Below the pieces are notes generated by a model. The model worked only from the letters and a program-made list of their open reading frames with translations. It made no database searches and was not told where the DNA came from. Shown piece by piece: positions 31,131 through 42,995 of a DNA stretch of 64,000 nucleotides. Origin of the DNA: Salvator merianae (Eukaryota > Chordata > Lepidosauria > Squamata > Teiidae). Location of the stretch: the NCBI GenBank assembly GCA_003586115.2, contig QVOM02000021.1, positions 14,328,185 to 14,392,184 on the forward strand. Direction: 5' to 3'. How positions within the stretch are numbered: position 1 is the stretch's first letter; each line of letters opens with the position of its first letter. Made by a program: the position numbers and the translations under genes.

Positions 31131-31794
31131 ACCTAGGTTCTGAACAGGAAAGTTCCACACAGGTGTCATGGTCATGGCCCTATTCTAAAATCACCGGTAT
31201 TGGTAATCATATGTGCATATTGACTCTACATTGCACCAAATAAAATAAAATAGTTCCTTTTGACCTCTCTACCAGCCTATTGCATTGGATAACTGCGAGA
31301 TTGAATATTACAAAAAGGGCCCATGTCACATGTGCCTTCTGCTCCTGTACTCACCCCATTTGGCATTTGAGTCCACTTCCTGCCCTTCCAGAAGTCACAG
31401 CATTCTGACTTGGACTTGACTGTTTGCTCACTAGAGTTCCACTTCCACCTCCTTCCAGATACAGGAGGGAGGTGGGGCATTGTCATTCCTCATGCCATCA
31501 GTTATCCTAGCACCCAGCCAACTGGACTGGGGCTGTAACACTGACTGGGTAGAATGGCTTCCTCAGAATGGAAAAGGACAGAGGGAGTTGCAATGAAACT
31601 AGAATTTCCTGGGCTTAGGAAAACACAGACTAATGCTGGTTCTAGTGCAACATGTGTCCTTGATATGTGGGCAGAATGGAATGAAATGCAGATGGCAGAA
31701 GTGTCGATCCTGTGTGTGGGCACAGCCAAGGAGAAACGCTTTTGTCAACCTTTTTTTTATACCTTGCATCACTGTGTCAGCCTCAACCATGTCT
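31131..31794. other. Unrecognised intronic DNA
   Basis: No feature recognised. Frames at 31277-31947 on both strands overlap one another. Confidence 0.4.
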
Positions 31795-32045
31795 ATAAGA
31801 ACAGAAGAGGAGCCCTGCTGGATCAGGCCACAGCTCATCTACTCTACCATCCTGTCTGATACAGTTGCCCATCAATTGCTTCAGAGCATTCTAAAGCAGA
31901 AGACAAAAGCAAAACCTTCATCTTCCCTTGACTCCCTCCTCTTTTAGAGGAGTCCTGCCTGTATCACCAACCTGGAGACAGTACCTAGGTATCCATTCTC
32001 AGAGCCATTGATGTACCTGTCCTCCATTAATTTGTCTATAAGAAC
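31795..32045 (-). mobile_element. CR1 LINE 3' end, minus strand
   Basis: TATAAGAACAGAAGAGGAGCCCTGCTGGATCAGGCCA at the left and CCATTGATGTACCTGTCCTCCATTAATTTGTCTATAA at the right are, read on the minus strand, the classical CR1 3' UTR: GACAAATTAATGGAGG ... TGGCCTGATCCAGCAGGGCTCTTCT. The middle is worn. Confidence 0.75.
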
Positions 32046-33340
32046 AAATTCTAAATGTCTTACTCCCTTTGTTTTCCTAAACCAAAACATTCCAAACTTT
32101 TTATGATTTCCTTATAAGTAAATTGCCAACCTGCTGCCCTTCTGGGTTTAATAACAGTTTATCTGTTAGATTATAAGTTATGAAAAATAAAAGCTGTAAT
32201 GTAGAGGTTACATCAGGTGGCAGAGGTGTTGTAAAACTTACTCAGATCTTAAATGCATTTCATTAATTTGATAATTATTATTTATGTTAGATTAACAGCT
32301 GTTCCAGAGACTCTTGGATCACACTGTACGTGATTGGCCCTAATTCTGCACAAAGGAGAAAAATAAGTAAAAATTTCCAAATGATTGTGTTATACAGTAT
32401 AGCCTTTTCTTTGTGGGTGATTTAACACATCAAAAGCAGCTTTTCTCAACTGCAGTTTTCTATGCTGATAAAAATATTCTGGGGCCCCATGAGCTTTATC
32501 CTACATTTAAGGGGTAATTCCAAAGTGAAAAAAATATTTGAGAGGGTTATTTTGTTAAGGAAAATCAATGGTAAAAGGATTATTCTGCCAGCATTTTTGT
32601 AAATAGATTTATTGGGAGTTGTAACTTCATGCCCTATATATAGCCTAGTTTGGAATTTTGATCCAACTATTTGCATGGCCCTTTGGATACTCTCTATTTA
32701 ATATCCTGTTGTTGGGCATGCTTCCTTTTGAGCTAGCATCCCTGTTGAGCTCCCCAAACATCTGCCACCAAGTGTATTGCAGAAGATAAACCTTGGAAAC
32801 ATGGTAAAGAGAATGCTTGGCATCATGCCCCGTTTAAATTCTTTCTTCTTCTGCAGAACAATTTGCATACAGATGATTGGCAGAAACCTGGAGGGCAGAC
32901 AAGATCATTCCTGCCAACAAATAGTACATTCATATTTTGCAGCTCTTAAAACAACATAAACAAATCAAGGTACCTGGTAGTAGGTACTCATCCAGGTGTA
33001 GGTGAAAATGCTCATTGTCCAAATGTGGTTTCGTATTTTGATAGATCACCCCTCTCCCCAAAACAAGGCTACAGTAAGATCTCTTGCGTTAAATTTCATT
33101 CCCAAACCTGCTCAATCATTACACAATCTTTTGCACTACGTCATCAGCTGATCTTACACAAATGAATGGCTCCCCTGCATGTAATTGCTTGCAAATGACA
33201 TAGCTAATACAAAAACAGACTTACAGTTTGCATCTAAAAATCACCCTCCATACAAACAACTGCATGTCCTAGAAACATTTATGGTAGTTCCTACAATACA
33301 AGCACAAATATTTCTTTTATCTGTTTACCCAAAGCTGCCC
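32046..33340. other. Unrecognised, apparently unique intronic DNA
   Basis: No gene or clear repeat seen. Confidence 0.4.
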
Positions 33341-34336
33341 ATGTCCACTTAAATCGGCAAATTGCAAACAGCATTACTGTTAGGCTGGTGTTTGTGTGCT
33401 AGGCAAGTTAGTGGCCGGATATCTTGCATGGAGCCGTGTGCATTCGGCTTGCTTATACGTGAAGGAGGATTCTGTGCTCTTATGTAAAGTTGTAGTTGGA
33501 AATACTACATACAGCTGAAAGATTATGATATCCAAAACACAAGCCTAGTAAATCATATAGCATGCGTGTGTGAGAGAAATTGCAAAACTGTCAGCTGCCA
33601 AACACATTGCGCATAATATTCTTTCCCCTAAAACTTCCATGCAGTGCAAAGGTAGTTCTCTCTTAACCAGCTGTCACTTAGCCCTCAAGCAGTTTTGATT
33701 TTTGTGTGTGATTAAGCGGCTGAATTTCCTTTCTGAAAGCTTTAGGGAACAGGAGGGCTTAGACGGAAAGTGAGGAAAGACATATGTTCTCAGTTTTGCA
33801 TTGAAACCAGGGGTCATAAAGCTCTTAATTTTTTATTTACCTTCACTAAATGGAGCTGCCCTGGCTCCTTAGTGGCACTCCGGTGGTTCATCTTCACATT
33901 TTCCTTTTGCCGCCTATCAACCGTTTTAGAACACATCTGACCTTTAAACCTGTTATTATAGGATTGCACGAGAAAAGAAAAAAAAAAAATACCAAAAACG
34001 ATCAAGTGGCTCTTTCAGCTGCTTTGCTTCCCATGTGACCTAGTTGGAGAATAGATTCAAAATACAGTTCCTCCCCCAGCAATACAGGCAGAAGAGGAAA
34101 AAGCAGTGTCACTTCAAAATAGTGTTTGCTGGCACCAGGGCAGAAGGGATGAGCAAAGCACTCGAGTAGTTAAAACTCATTGCAAGAAGCTCAGGTTCTT
34201 GTTCCACGGAGTATGCTTTTCAGAAAGCTCGCCTTTTCAGAACATGCCTGTTTCACGAGTGGAATATGTGGTGCGGGGTCTGTGTGTGGAAGACTGAAGT
34301 TTCATTGCTAAAAATTCTTGGGATTTTATTCGCAAG
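33341..34336 (+). promoter_or_regulatory. PDE4D: Presumed promoter and 5' UTR region of the PDE4D isoform-9 first exon
   Basis: This repeat-poor kilobase lies directly upstream of the first coding exon at 34337, so it should hold the alternative promoter and leader. No TATA box was seen close to the ATG, and the transcription start cannot be placed from sequence. An A-rich run occurs at 33973-33990. Two short upstream ORFs precede the start codon: 34213-34311 (33 codons including stop) and 34244-34297 (18 codons including stop). If transcribed, these could dampen translation. The limits of this feature are arbitrary. Confidence 0.45.
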
Positions 34337-34401
34337 ATGAGTATTATTATGAAGCCAAGATCTCGCTCTACCAGCTCCTTAAGAACTGCAGACGCAACTT
34401 G
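34337..34401 (+). CDS. PDE4D: PDE4D alternative first coding exon (long isoform 9 N terminus)
   Basis: PDE4D is a cAMP-specific 3',5'-cyclic phosphodiesterase. Its alternative promoters attach different N termini to one shared regulatory (UCR1/UCR2) and catalytic body, and the N termini direct each isoform to different partners and sites. This exon codes MSIIMKPRSRSTSSLRTA followed by DAT and the first two bases (TG) of one more codon. I recall the human isoform-9 N terminus as MSIIMKPRSRSTSSLRTAEA then V-C-FDVDNG, so the match is near-exact, with E to D and V to T. The exon stops before GTAATG at 34402, a valid donor. The split TG-codon joins in phase with the shared exon beginning FDVDNG to give Cys, as expected. 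The ATG has A at -3. The rest of the protein is outside this window. Without splicing the frame would hit a stop after one more codon (TGG TAA), consistent with a real exon boundary. Confidence 0.88.
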
Positions 34402-35228
34402 GTAATGTGGTTGTTTTTCCCCTTTTCCTGACACTGCCTCTCTGTCTACAATTGCTGTCTTTTATTGTCTGTTAATAAGGGTAAGCAGGAACTGGAATTT
34501 CCCCTTACTTTCTCCCCCTCCCCCCCCACCCCCCCCGGACTTCATGAGCACCTATTACAGTTTGGTGGATTGTGAACATTATATGGAAAACTTTATGTGT
34601 TGCTATTCTGGAAGGTTTGGGAGGGAGAATTTAGGTTTTTTTTACCTTTCTTTTTCTTTTTCTCTTTTGTGGCAACTTTGCTCTTTATTTTCTGTATTTA
34701 ATAGATCATGTAATGACAGATCTTAAGGTTATGAAAAAGGCAGCTCATGATACTGCGATAAGGGAAATATCATCTGCTCTTTCTTCTAGAAAAATAATAA
34801 AGGGGAAATCAGCAGTATTCCTCTGCCGTCTTTCTTTTCCCTACAGGTAGACCTGTATTATACTTAAACATCAAAGCAAAACTTGGGAAACTGTTACTGA
34901 GAGCAGAGTAGTCCTGTCTGTGTTAATTTAATAATGGCTACCCAAAGCACACTTATTTTCTTTGCTCTTGTATCCATGTAATTGTGTGTAGGGTTGTAGC
35001 TGAGACACTCAGCAAAGTTCTGTTCATAGCGGTTCACAAGTAAGTTCCGTTTTGCTCAAATATGCCTACCCCAAGGATAATGAAGTCTGGGGTCACCCTA
35101 AACTGTGGGTCCAGAAGGTTCACTTCTAAAGCCCACATGCTGTGAGGTTACTGGAGTTTTTAGAAAACCCATCTGCTTTAGCTTTCGTCTTCTTGACAAC
35201 AGCAGTAACAGGATATAGTAATACTGGC
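34402..35228 (+). other. PDE4D: PDE4D intron after the isoform-9 exon
   Basis: Begins with the GTAATG donor. A C-rich run (two blocks of seven C) lies at 34513-34537. No repeats or other exons were recognised in this part. Confidence 0.6.
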
Positions 35229-35231
35229 TTA

Positions 35232-35409
35232 GAGTGATTCCACACTGGCAGTATCCCGGATCAGCAAGTGCACTAGGAGCCTCCCTTCTGCCTGTTAGTG
35301 TGGTCTAAAGGAAGCCCCATGCGGGGCTTTTCTTAGACCTCACTAGCATATGGAAGGGAACGTCCTGGTGCACTTGCTGGTCCAGAATACTGCCAATGTG
35401 GAATCACCC
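35232..35409. mobile_element. Family B-like MITE with TTA target duplication
   Basis: 178 bp between GAGTGATTCCACACTGGCAG and the complement of GGGTGATTCCACATTGGCAG. The arms continue as TATCCCGGATCAGCAAGTGCA paired with TGCACTTGCTGGTCCAGAATA. TTA flanks both ends (35229-35231 and 35410-35412). This is PIF/Harbinger-like by end sequence and duplication length. Non-coding. Confidence 0.85.
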
Positions 35410-35412
35410 TTA

Positions 35413-37374
35413 CCTGGCCGGCTTGCTGTTAGGATTAAAACTATATAGTGCCAGTGATGTTTTTTGAGTCCTTGCAAGTGTAATATAGAAGTATTTTAAA
35501 AGCGGGGCAATCTTCTTTAATTCTTATTTAGTTGAGAGGAAGATCTATTGATTCAAACTTGAGTCACTTCTGGGGAAAAATACGTGCTTCACTATGCCAT
35601 CAGTTTTCTAAAGATTTTGCCCGTAGCCCCTTCCTAGTCTATGCGTCTGTGAATTATGAAGCATTTCAGATTGTCTAGCTTGGAAGGACAGCTTCATTAT
35701 CCCATAGGAACAGTCTGGTTTGTTTCTAGATGCCCAGACATCACTTTCATTTAAGTCACCTCTGTTTGCAAAGCAAAACAAACTAAAATAAACCTTCCAG
35801 TGATGTTATACTAAGGTATGCTGTTTGTTTTATCTTTTCCTACAGTTCTGATAAAAACTTAGCTTAAAAAGCTAGTTGTTCCTAGGTGTTATCTCTGCCT
35901 TTTTTTTCAAGAAAAAACTTCTTATCCTTTATCTGAAGAGCTACTGCAGTCATGATACCCTCATAATCTGATGGGATCCCCAACAAATTTAATAAAAGTA
36001 TTAAATTTTGAAAGGAACGTTAATGAAAGGAATAGCGGTGTGAGATTAAAGTAAGTCATTGAACTTTATACAGCCTCCCCGTTGCGTTGATGATGTGTGA
36101 ATCGTGAAGAATGTTCACTTTAGTTAAATTAAATCAATCATGTTGTATGACATAGCTGATAATCCCATAGTACATGCTTGCCAGTTCTCTGGTATAAAAG
36201 CGCAGAGGAGTAGTCTTTGAGAGACGTAGAACAAACATCACAGTCGTCATTCCTTATTCAGGCAAAAGCCCCGACTGACATCACAGACACTTTCACTCTG
36301 CTGAAGGTTTTGCCAGTTTCCACAAAAGGTGTATCATGGCTCTCTTCTGCACTTCTACATCTTTATTTTTATAAAATAAAAAATAAGTTCCTTTCTTTTC
36401 AGTTGTTTTTGACCCTTCCAGAAGTCAAATCTTCTGAAGATGGATGTTGTAGCAATATGCGAAAGCTTAGGTTCTCAGAAGAACTATGGAACATGGCACA
36501 ACAGCCCCCAAACTGCTGCAAATGAGATTCCTTTCTCCTAACTCATAGCATTTCAGAACTTTTTGTTTTATTAATTTGCATTTTAAGTCTTCCTAATTAT
36601 ATGGTTTTGTCCAGCACAGGAATGAATGGTAGATGGACGTAAGAATAGTTGCTGGCCTCTGTGGCAAATCTTCACTAGTTTTCCTGGTGGTATAATCGTG
36701 CCCATTGTGTGTGTTAGTGGAACCTACTGCAGAGCAGAAATTTTTATTGTAAGGGAGAATGTAGAAAAATCTTTCACAGTACAACATTCAAATGAACATT
36801 TTTATCAGATTGGTGTTTTAAGATACTTGTTTTATATTTGCATTTCCCATGACTGATAGCCCCTACCATTTATTTCTGTTTTCATTTGATCAAAATAGCA
36901 GCTTTGATCAAAATAGTGTGGCATTTTCCACACTTAATTTTAATTTCCTGGTCTAGGGCTTGTTTGCATGTTAGCGCAGAATACGGCAGAACCTGGCCCC
37001 CCATCACGTGTCATCTGCATTGGATGAAGCTCAGGTCCTTATCCTAGTCCTGCAAATGAACCTTTTTACCAGTGAGTGTCATATATGCTGAGGTTAGAGT
37101 TGCAACGGTTTAAAGTTTTCTTACCACATGGAAAAGTAAGTTTCTATTAAAATGCTGTATCTTCAATCTACTGCTGTTTTGTGGTTTCCTTTAGATCTAG
37201 TATATAAAGTTTTGGATGTCTTATTTATACTTTCATCCTGGAGTTCTTGTGTCATTTCTGTGATGGAGTCATTGTATGGCTGTGGGCAAGGCAACGCTCT
37301 CTGGTTTTGGTTCTTCGTCTTTTAAAAATGTCGTGAACATAATCTGCATCACATTTGTGTTTGGGGAAAAATGC
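35413..37374. other. Unique-looking intronic DNA
   Basis: No exon recognised. TATAAAAG at 36193-36200 resembles a TATA box, but nothing downstream supports a promoter. Open frames up to 102 codons (36217-36525) have no domain. Confidence 0.4.
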
Positions 37375-37722
37375 AACCTGCTGGCATCACAGCAAGACTG
37401 GCAGACAGCTCCAATGCCACGTCAGGGTGTTAGTGGCATATTGATGCCAAATTTCAAATTAAAGATAGTGTGGAAAATCCCTCACTGTCTTTAATTGGCC
37501 AGCAGGTTGCCAGAGGATCTGGTGTCGGGCATGCTGTCCTCTGATGAAACACTGGCTTGAGTTTCCAAGACCTTGCCCAGGGGACAGGCACAACAATAGA
37601 AAATGGACTGGCCATTGGCAAGCTTTCAGAAGTTTAGTCCAGCACTGTATCAAAGCAGTGCATGGTAGTCTGTCAGCCCATGTTGTGAGGAAATCCTGGG
37701 ACTCCTTAAAATTGTACTTCCC
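37375..37722. other. Possible old DNA element
   Basis: GC-richer block with words such as GGCCAGCAGGTTGCCAGAGG and CCTTGCCCAGGGGACAGGCAC, reminiscent of families A and H, but without matching ends. Confidence 0.25.
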
Positions 37723-37724
37723 TT

Positions 37725-37965
37725 ATGAAATCAGGCCGTAATGTCTAGACCTCTTAAGCCTTGAAAGAAGGTATTTCAGTGGGGATCTGATTGAAGTATA
37801 TAAAATCATGCACAGTGTAGAAATGGTAGATAGAGAAAAATTATTTTCTCTATCACATGATACTAGAACCAAGGAGCAATCTATGGAGCTGATGGCCAGG
37901 AGAGTTAGGACTGACAAGGGGAAGTATTTTTTCATCCAGAAGGTCATTGGTTCTAAAATGCAGTG
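37725..37965 (+). mobile_element. CR1 LINE, end of ORF2
   Basis: The + strand frame from 37777 reads DLIEVYKIMHSVEMVDREKL, then FSLSHDTRTKEQSMELMARR and RTDKGKYFFIQKVI. This is the standard C-terminal segment of CR1-type proteins (DLIEVYKI.HG....FFL....RTRGH..KL...R....R..FFS.RVV). It is 5'-truncated and stops at the beginning of the usual WN(S/R)LP. Confidence 0.85.
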
Positions 37966-37999
37966 ACCTATTTGTTAATCAATCATAGGAAATATTACA

Positions 38000-38388
38000 A
38001 GGCAAGCCCTCCACTTCAGTTGCTGCATTGGTCACCAGTCTACTTCTAAGCTCAATTAAAAATGTCGAATGCATTCAAACCCTTGTCTCCCACCCCAGTT
38101 AGTACACATCCTGTGTGACTGGCTTATTCTCTCTTTCTTAAAATCTGTGACCTGTGGGAGGCCAGGAGAGCCTTTGGAATTCTCTCCCAACTGAGATCTG
38201 AGCAGCTCCCTCTCTGATGCCGCTTTAAAAATCTCTAAAAACATATTTCTTGACCTTTCCTTTTGGAACTGTTTAATAGGGTAACTATGACTAATTTAGT
38301 TTTTTTTAAAAAAATGCTTTCAATCCTGAGTTGTTTGAAATCTGCAGTATAGAAACCAAATAAATAGATAAATAAAACTCTCATACTC
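38000..38388 (+). mobile_element. CR1/L2-type LINE 3' end
   Basis: LHWSPVYF.AQLKM, EARRAFGILSQLRSEQ, and then SLMPL.KISKNIFLDLSF-like remnants across three frames, followed by AAACCAAATAAATAGATAAATAAA as a tail. It starts 35 bp after the CR1 fragment and is a separate, frameshifted copy. Confidence 0.75.
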
Positions 38389-38525
38389 AGAAGTAACTGC
38401 CAAAGATTGGCATTTCCCCATGTTCTTATGAGTGTGGGAAAGAAGTTAAAACTGACTCAGCTCAGTTGTTTTGGCACAGCTGAGTTGTGGCACAGCTTAC
38501 CATGATCAGTTGTGAGTTCTGACAT
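38389..38525. other. Unrecognised spacer
   Basis: Nothing recognised. Confidence 0.3.
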
Positions 38526-38975
38526 TACTGATTATGGCGCTTCTGAGAGCTTTGGAGATGCTTGGAAGTCAGGCATCATCCGCATGTGCTAAAATGGCCA
38601 GCATAAGGTTGGCTGGGTAGGCAGAGCACCCCCACTGCCCCTCACCTGATGCAACAGCTCTCATTGCATGCTTCAGAAGGAGCAACATTTCTGCAGAGCA
38701 GCATTTCTTGCTCTGAGGTCACCACTTCCAAAGGATTCAGCGTTGTGCTGATGTGTGGAACATCACCTCCTGCTGACCCATAACCTTGAGTTCTGGGCCA
38801 TATATGATACACACAACTTGGAATCTGGTCCCTGGCCAGTGCCCATGATGAATTCTGGTTAGTATGGAGCGTTGTTTTGGAGCTCAGCCCATTCGACAGA
38901 GGCCTTCCTGCCACCTTTGTGGCAGTAGCTCACTACTGCTCCCATTCAGCCCAGATCAGCTCTTCATTACATATT
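38526..38975. mobile_element. Family D element (poorly bounded)
   Basis: CCTTGAGTTCTGGGCCATATATGATACACACAACTTGGAATCTGG resembles CCCAGAGTTCTGAGCTGCATATCATGTACACAGTCCC in the block at 45690-46085. Both blocks are 400-450 bp, GC-richer than their surroundings and non-coding, so I treat them as one old repeat family. Ends are not resolved. Confidence 0.4.
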
Positions 38976-39247
38976 GCCTCAGTTCTGTCTTTTGGGGAGG
39001 ACTTCCTCTGGCCTTGGGAGGCACTAGGAGCAAGTAGTATCTTTTTTTCAGTAGGTTTTAAATGTAACTCTCCCAAACATAATTGCTTCATAGGTGCAAT
39101 GACTTACTAGTTGAAAATCTGGAATTCTTGAGGTTTTCTAGGAGCTTAACTCCCACAGATAATGAGGGCATACAATATTACATATTCATACCAAAGTCAG
39201 GTGTAGTGCTTTAAAGGATGGGAAGGGAAACCATTATTGGGTTCTAA
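38976..39247. other. Unrecognised intronic DNA
   Basis: Nothing recognised. Confidence 0.35.
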
Positions 39248-39709
39248 GGCTGTCTCCAGACAGCGAGAGGAAAATGTGGGAACTTGTTTAGATCCTGAAA
39301 TTGTCTCTTGCTGTCCTTGCCAGGTGGCAGGACAAAATCTCAGGTGAGCATGGGCCCTTGCCTGTCAGGGTGTTTGCTCCTGCAATGGCATGGCATGTGC
39401 TTCTGGGTATTTCACTGATATGAAATACCTGGAAGTGCACGATTGCTGCCTTCCGTGTATTCGTGGCAGCCATTTTTGGCCCCGCATAAGTGGAGTGGCC
39501 ATTTTCAAGATGACAGCTCCCAAAAGTAAGCATCTGGACAGGTAAGCCCATCTTTCTATTTCAAGAAAAACTGGATTGGGAGTTCTTTCTCCTGAAATAC
39601 CCATACCCCTTTATATCCTGGGGTTTTCCCCTTTATATCCTGGGCTATGTTGGGATTGCCACGTACATGCAGCAAACCAATATAGCCCTGACATTTTAGG
39701 CCCTGTTCA
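39248..39709 (+). mobile_element. Family E element
   Basis: Starts TAA then GGCTGTCTCCAGACAGCGAGAGGAAAATG. It follows the copy at 12263-12739 word for word over most of its length (TTGTTTAGATCCT, GGGCCCTTGCCTGTC.GGG, TTGCTCCTGCAATGG, GGCCATTTTCAAGA, TTTTAGGCCCTG). The last 15 bp of the right inverted end are lost. Confidence 0.75.
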
Positions 39710-41214
39710 GCTTGAGGAGAGAAGTGCTAAGCATCTCTCCATATAGAGAGCATTCTACAATTTGGGTGTTAAAACTGAAAAGGCCTTGGCTCAGTTGTTA
39801 ACAGCCAAGTGCTACGAAGCAGGGATATCAAAGAAGGGATTGCGGTTATGATCGCATTGTGCAAGTGGTGTGTGTCTATCCCTTCAGATATAGGTTAACT
39901 CCAGCTCCTGTGAGGCTTACCTAGCAGAGCTACTGGCAAAGGACAATAGAAGTTATACTGGCATAACACCCATGCCATGGAGAGCTTCTGGAGTAAGTTC
40001 AACCTTTTTGACTAGCCCAGAATGCATCAGTTTGGGGAAAAACTGTTGCCTACAACTCAGAACATAAAATCAGTCCTAGATAAGGCTGTACATGATTTAG
40101 CCCTTTTATTTGAGTTCTGTATTGTTGAAACTAGTTCAAGATTCTGGAATGGGAAGCAGTATAAACTGATTTTTAGAAAAATAAATAAATACATAACTGT
40201 AGCAAATTGTCTTGCTGTGTTGTATGATGACCAGGTTGTAGGATTAGCAGTCTGTTTAGAAACCATTCATCTATAAACAGTTTGTTTTTGTCTTTCCAGA
40301 TTTCACTTCCCCAGACATTTCAAACTGTTCTTTATAAGCAATCCAGTTTAATCCTTAATTAAATAAAGTAACAGAGCACTGTTTTTGCAAAATCATATTC
40401 CTCTTTTGGCAAATCAAAGCTACGAACTAAAGCTACAAACAATCCTATATGGGACAAAGCAGCACTAGCCTGAATGAAATTTTACCTGTGGATGCATGAA
40501 TAGGGTGTTGCTGCAGAGTTGCCTTTTAGTTGTTCAGTTGCTCTAGATTTTAACAGTCCTCTCCCCATCCTCCTCCAATTTTTGGATTATAGGTCTGAGG
40601 ACCCTTTGATTAAGTATAATGAGAATTCTAGTCTAAAAAGAAATTCCAAATTCTTTGCTGGATAATGTTACAAATCTTGTGTTACAGAGTAGACATCGTG
40701 GACAGACAGACAGAATGTTCAGTTTTTGAGAGCAATTTTCAGAGAAATTTTGAAAAACCCAACAGCCATTTGTTTCAGTGAGACTTGCAATAAATTGCGT
40801 CGATATATAGGCAAACAGTTCTGACTTTCTGTCTCTTCATTCCCTTCTTCTCTTCTTTTTTAAAACTCAGTCAAAACAAGCAAGAGATACTTTTAGAGTA
40901 TACTGTACTTAGTTCATCTGATCAAGGCTTGTACTATGGCATTTGGCAGTATCTAGACATCTTCCTGGAGCACATATAACCATGCCAACCATGTTTCCAG
41001 CTAAAAACTATGCAGTTGAAAAAAAACAAAGCTGCAAATTGTAGCTTTTGACCCCCATTGGCTGTCCATTCAGGCAAATGATTCTGTGCTAGAAGGCACA
41101 GCACTTCCAGGAATGGTGACTGTATGAGGTATAAAGTACCTCCACTGCCACAGTGTTCTGGACATCAGACATGAAAAGCAGGTAAACTATAGCCTAGTTT
41201 AACTCTCCATCTTG
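39710..41214. other. Unrecognised, apparently unique intronic DNA
   Basis: No gene recognised. The overlapping + and minus frames at 40022-40276 have no domain. Confidence 0.4.
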
Positions 41215-41315
41215 CAGCAAAAAACTCTGGCATCCACTTTTTAAATTGCTTTTAATTTTGTAATTCATTTTAATTGCTGAATAGGGTAGGATATAAATAG
41301 AAATCAATTAATTAA
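41215..41315 (+). mobile_element. LINE 3' end
   Basis: TTTTAATTTTGTAATTCATTTTAATTGCTGAATAGGGTAGGATATAAATAGAAATCAATTAATTAAAA, a CR1/L2-type 3' terminus. Confidence 0.55.
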
Positions 41316-41439
41316 AAGTTTTTGAGATGCAAGAACGAGACAGTGGAAATGTGGGGACCCCATTCCCACTTAATAGTGGGTCTTAACCTGCTCACGCTTT
41401 CACTTACAGCTTAAACAAGGAATGCTGCTGTCTTCAGAT

Positions 41440-41560
41440 AAGAATGTAAGAAACAGCCTGTTGGGTTGAACCAGTAGATATGGAAGTCCATGAGTACAAG
41501 ATTTTGCCTTGCTGGCACTTGTCCAGCATCTACAGAGGTATATCTACATCAAGAGTCACA
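41440..41560 (-). mobile_element. CR1 LINE 3' end, minus strand
   Basis: TAAGAATGTAAGAAACAGCCTGTTGGGTTGAACCAG...TTGTCCAGCATC matches, on the minus strand, GATGCTGGAC...CTGATCCAGCAGGG.T.TTCTTA at the end of CR1. Confidence 0.6.
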
Positions 41561-42139
41561 CAGGCTGCTTCCATGTGGATGATGGAATGAACCTAGTAGA
41601 GACCCAAAGGGCGAGGCTTCTGTATGTCAGCGGCACCCTGGAGCGTACAGTGCCCTTCCAAATGTGTTCTGAATCAACCTTCCCATAGAGCTGAAAAAAT
41701 AATGCTGAGGGCTTTTACCCCTGTGGTGCTCTCACCACTATCATGTAGTTACATAGTGACTTAAGCAACGTACTGGTGCCATGATCCAGCTGGGGGGATT
41801 TTTCATGACACCAAAAATTGTCAGCTTCTGGGCCTTTCCAGTGCAATGGAAAATCCTGCCATGCGGCATCTTTGAAGCTGAAAAAGATAAGGGGGTGAGG
41901 TACAAGGCATAAAGATGGGGTGAAGCAAACATTCTTACTGGTAAGTTGCTGCAGTTCACTGTGGTTTGCTGGAACCACAGCTGTCAGGCCCAGTAGTCAT
42001 TCAGAGTGCTGTATTCCATGATTTTGACCTAACAGGGTCTGTGTTTTCAACAATAACTTATTTATGACTGGTTCTCTAGGTTGGTTTTGTTTCATTTTTT
42101 TAGTGGAATAATTTGTTGTTTATATTTAATTATTGTAGT
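41561..42139. other. Unrecognised intronic DNA
   Basis: Contains words (GTCAGCTTCTGGGCCTTTCCAGTGCAATGG near 41820) that faintly recall family H, without enough order to call a copy. Confidence 0.3.
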
Positions 42140-42560
42140 TGTTCCTTTACAAGTTGTTCAAGTGCTGACCCACAGGACAGTATTAAGAGCAATTCAAAAC
42201 ATCTTAAAACCACCCATTATACAAAAACTAATGCAGCTTGAATTATGATAAAATACTGAGAGAGGAGAAGGCAAGAAAAAGCAGCAGGGAGCATTACTCA
42301 AAACAGCATTAAAAAACATTGTCTTTACTGATTGTTATAATTTCTGAAAACAGGATTTAGTCGAAAATTCCAAAGCTCTGGAGCAGCTACCAAAAAGATC
42401 CTGTTCTTGTAAAAACCAACCTGGCATCCACATAAACTTGAACTTGAAACTTTGAGGAAGGTGATTTGCATGAAGACATCCTCTGAGATATCCCAGCCCC
42501 AGACTATGCATGGCTTAAGACTATGTGGCTTAAAAACAGCATTGTAATTCGGTCTTGGAA
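42140..42560 (-). mobile_element. CR1/L2-type LINE 3' fragment, minus strand
   Basis: Minus strand reads GWDISEDVFMQITF and IFLVAAPELWNFRLNP, recalling the (V/F)AAPRLWNSLP motif near the protein end, followed by an A-rich 3' UTR toward 42140. Weakly conserved. Confidence 0.5.
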
Positions 42561-42721
42561 TTAAATTACTTTGTATGCTCATTTATTATTAATATTATTT
42601 TCCTTGCATTCAATGGTATGATGTGTTGTTTGTATCCTGACCATTGGCTGCCCCAAGGTCACTCAGTTAGCATAATGATTAAGCTGGAGGTTGAACCTGG
42701 GTTTTTCAGGCCAAAATTTGA

Positions 42722-42992
42722 CACATTTTATTTTATTTTATTTTAATTCACTTTAATTTATATCCTGCTCTTCACCTGAAGGTCCCAGGGCGGGTAACAA
42801 CAATAAAAAGATAAAACCATAAACAGTATAAAACATACATTAAAATATAATCCTCTCCCTCCCTGGCAAGACAACACTTAGAGGAAGATAAACGTGAAAG
42901 GACTGGATGAAGAGGTATGTATTTTAACCAGGTGCCAAAAGACTTATAAAGGTAGTTCCTGATGTACCTCCAGAGGAGAGAAAAGGCCCTCT
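42722..42992 (-). mobile_element. L2/L3-like LINE 3' end, minus strand
   Basis: Minus strand reads, from about 42992, GAGAGGGCCTTTTCTCTCCTCTGG, a 3' UTR, GTTACCCGCCCTGGGACCTTCAGGTGAAGAGCAGGATATAAATTAAA and a TAAAA tail at 42722-42745. This is a separate 5'-truncated copy immediately downstream of the larger one. Confidence 0.75.
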
Positions 42993-42995
42993 CTT

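Noticed and set aside
36180..36230. TATAAAAG as a promoter of another PDE4D isoform
   Set aside because: No downstream ATG frame resembles any PDE4D N terminus I recall, and there is no suitable donor; such words are common in A/T-rich introns.
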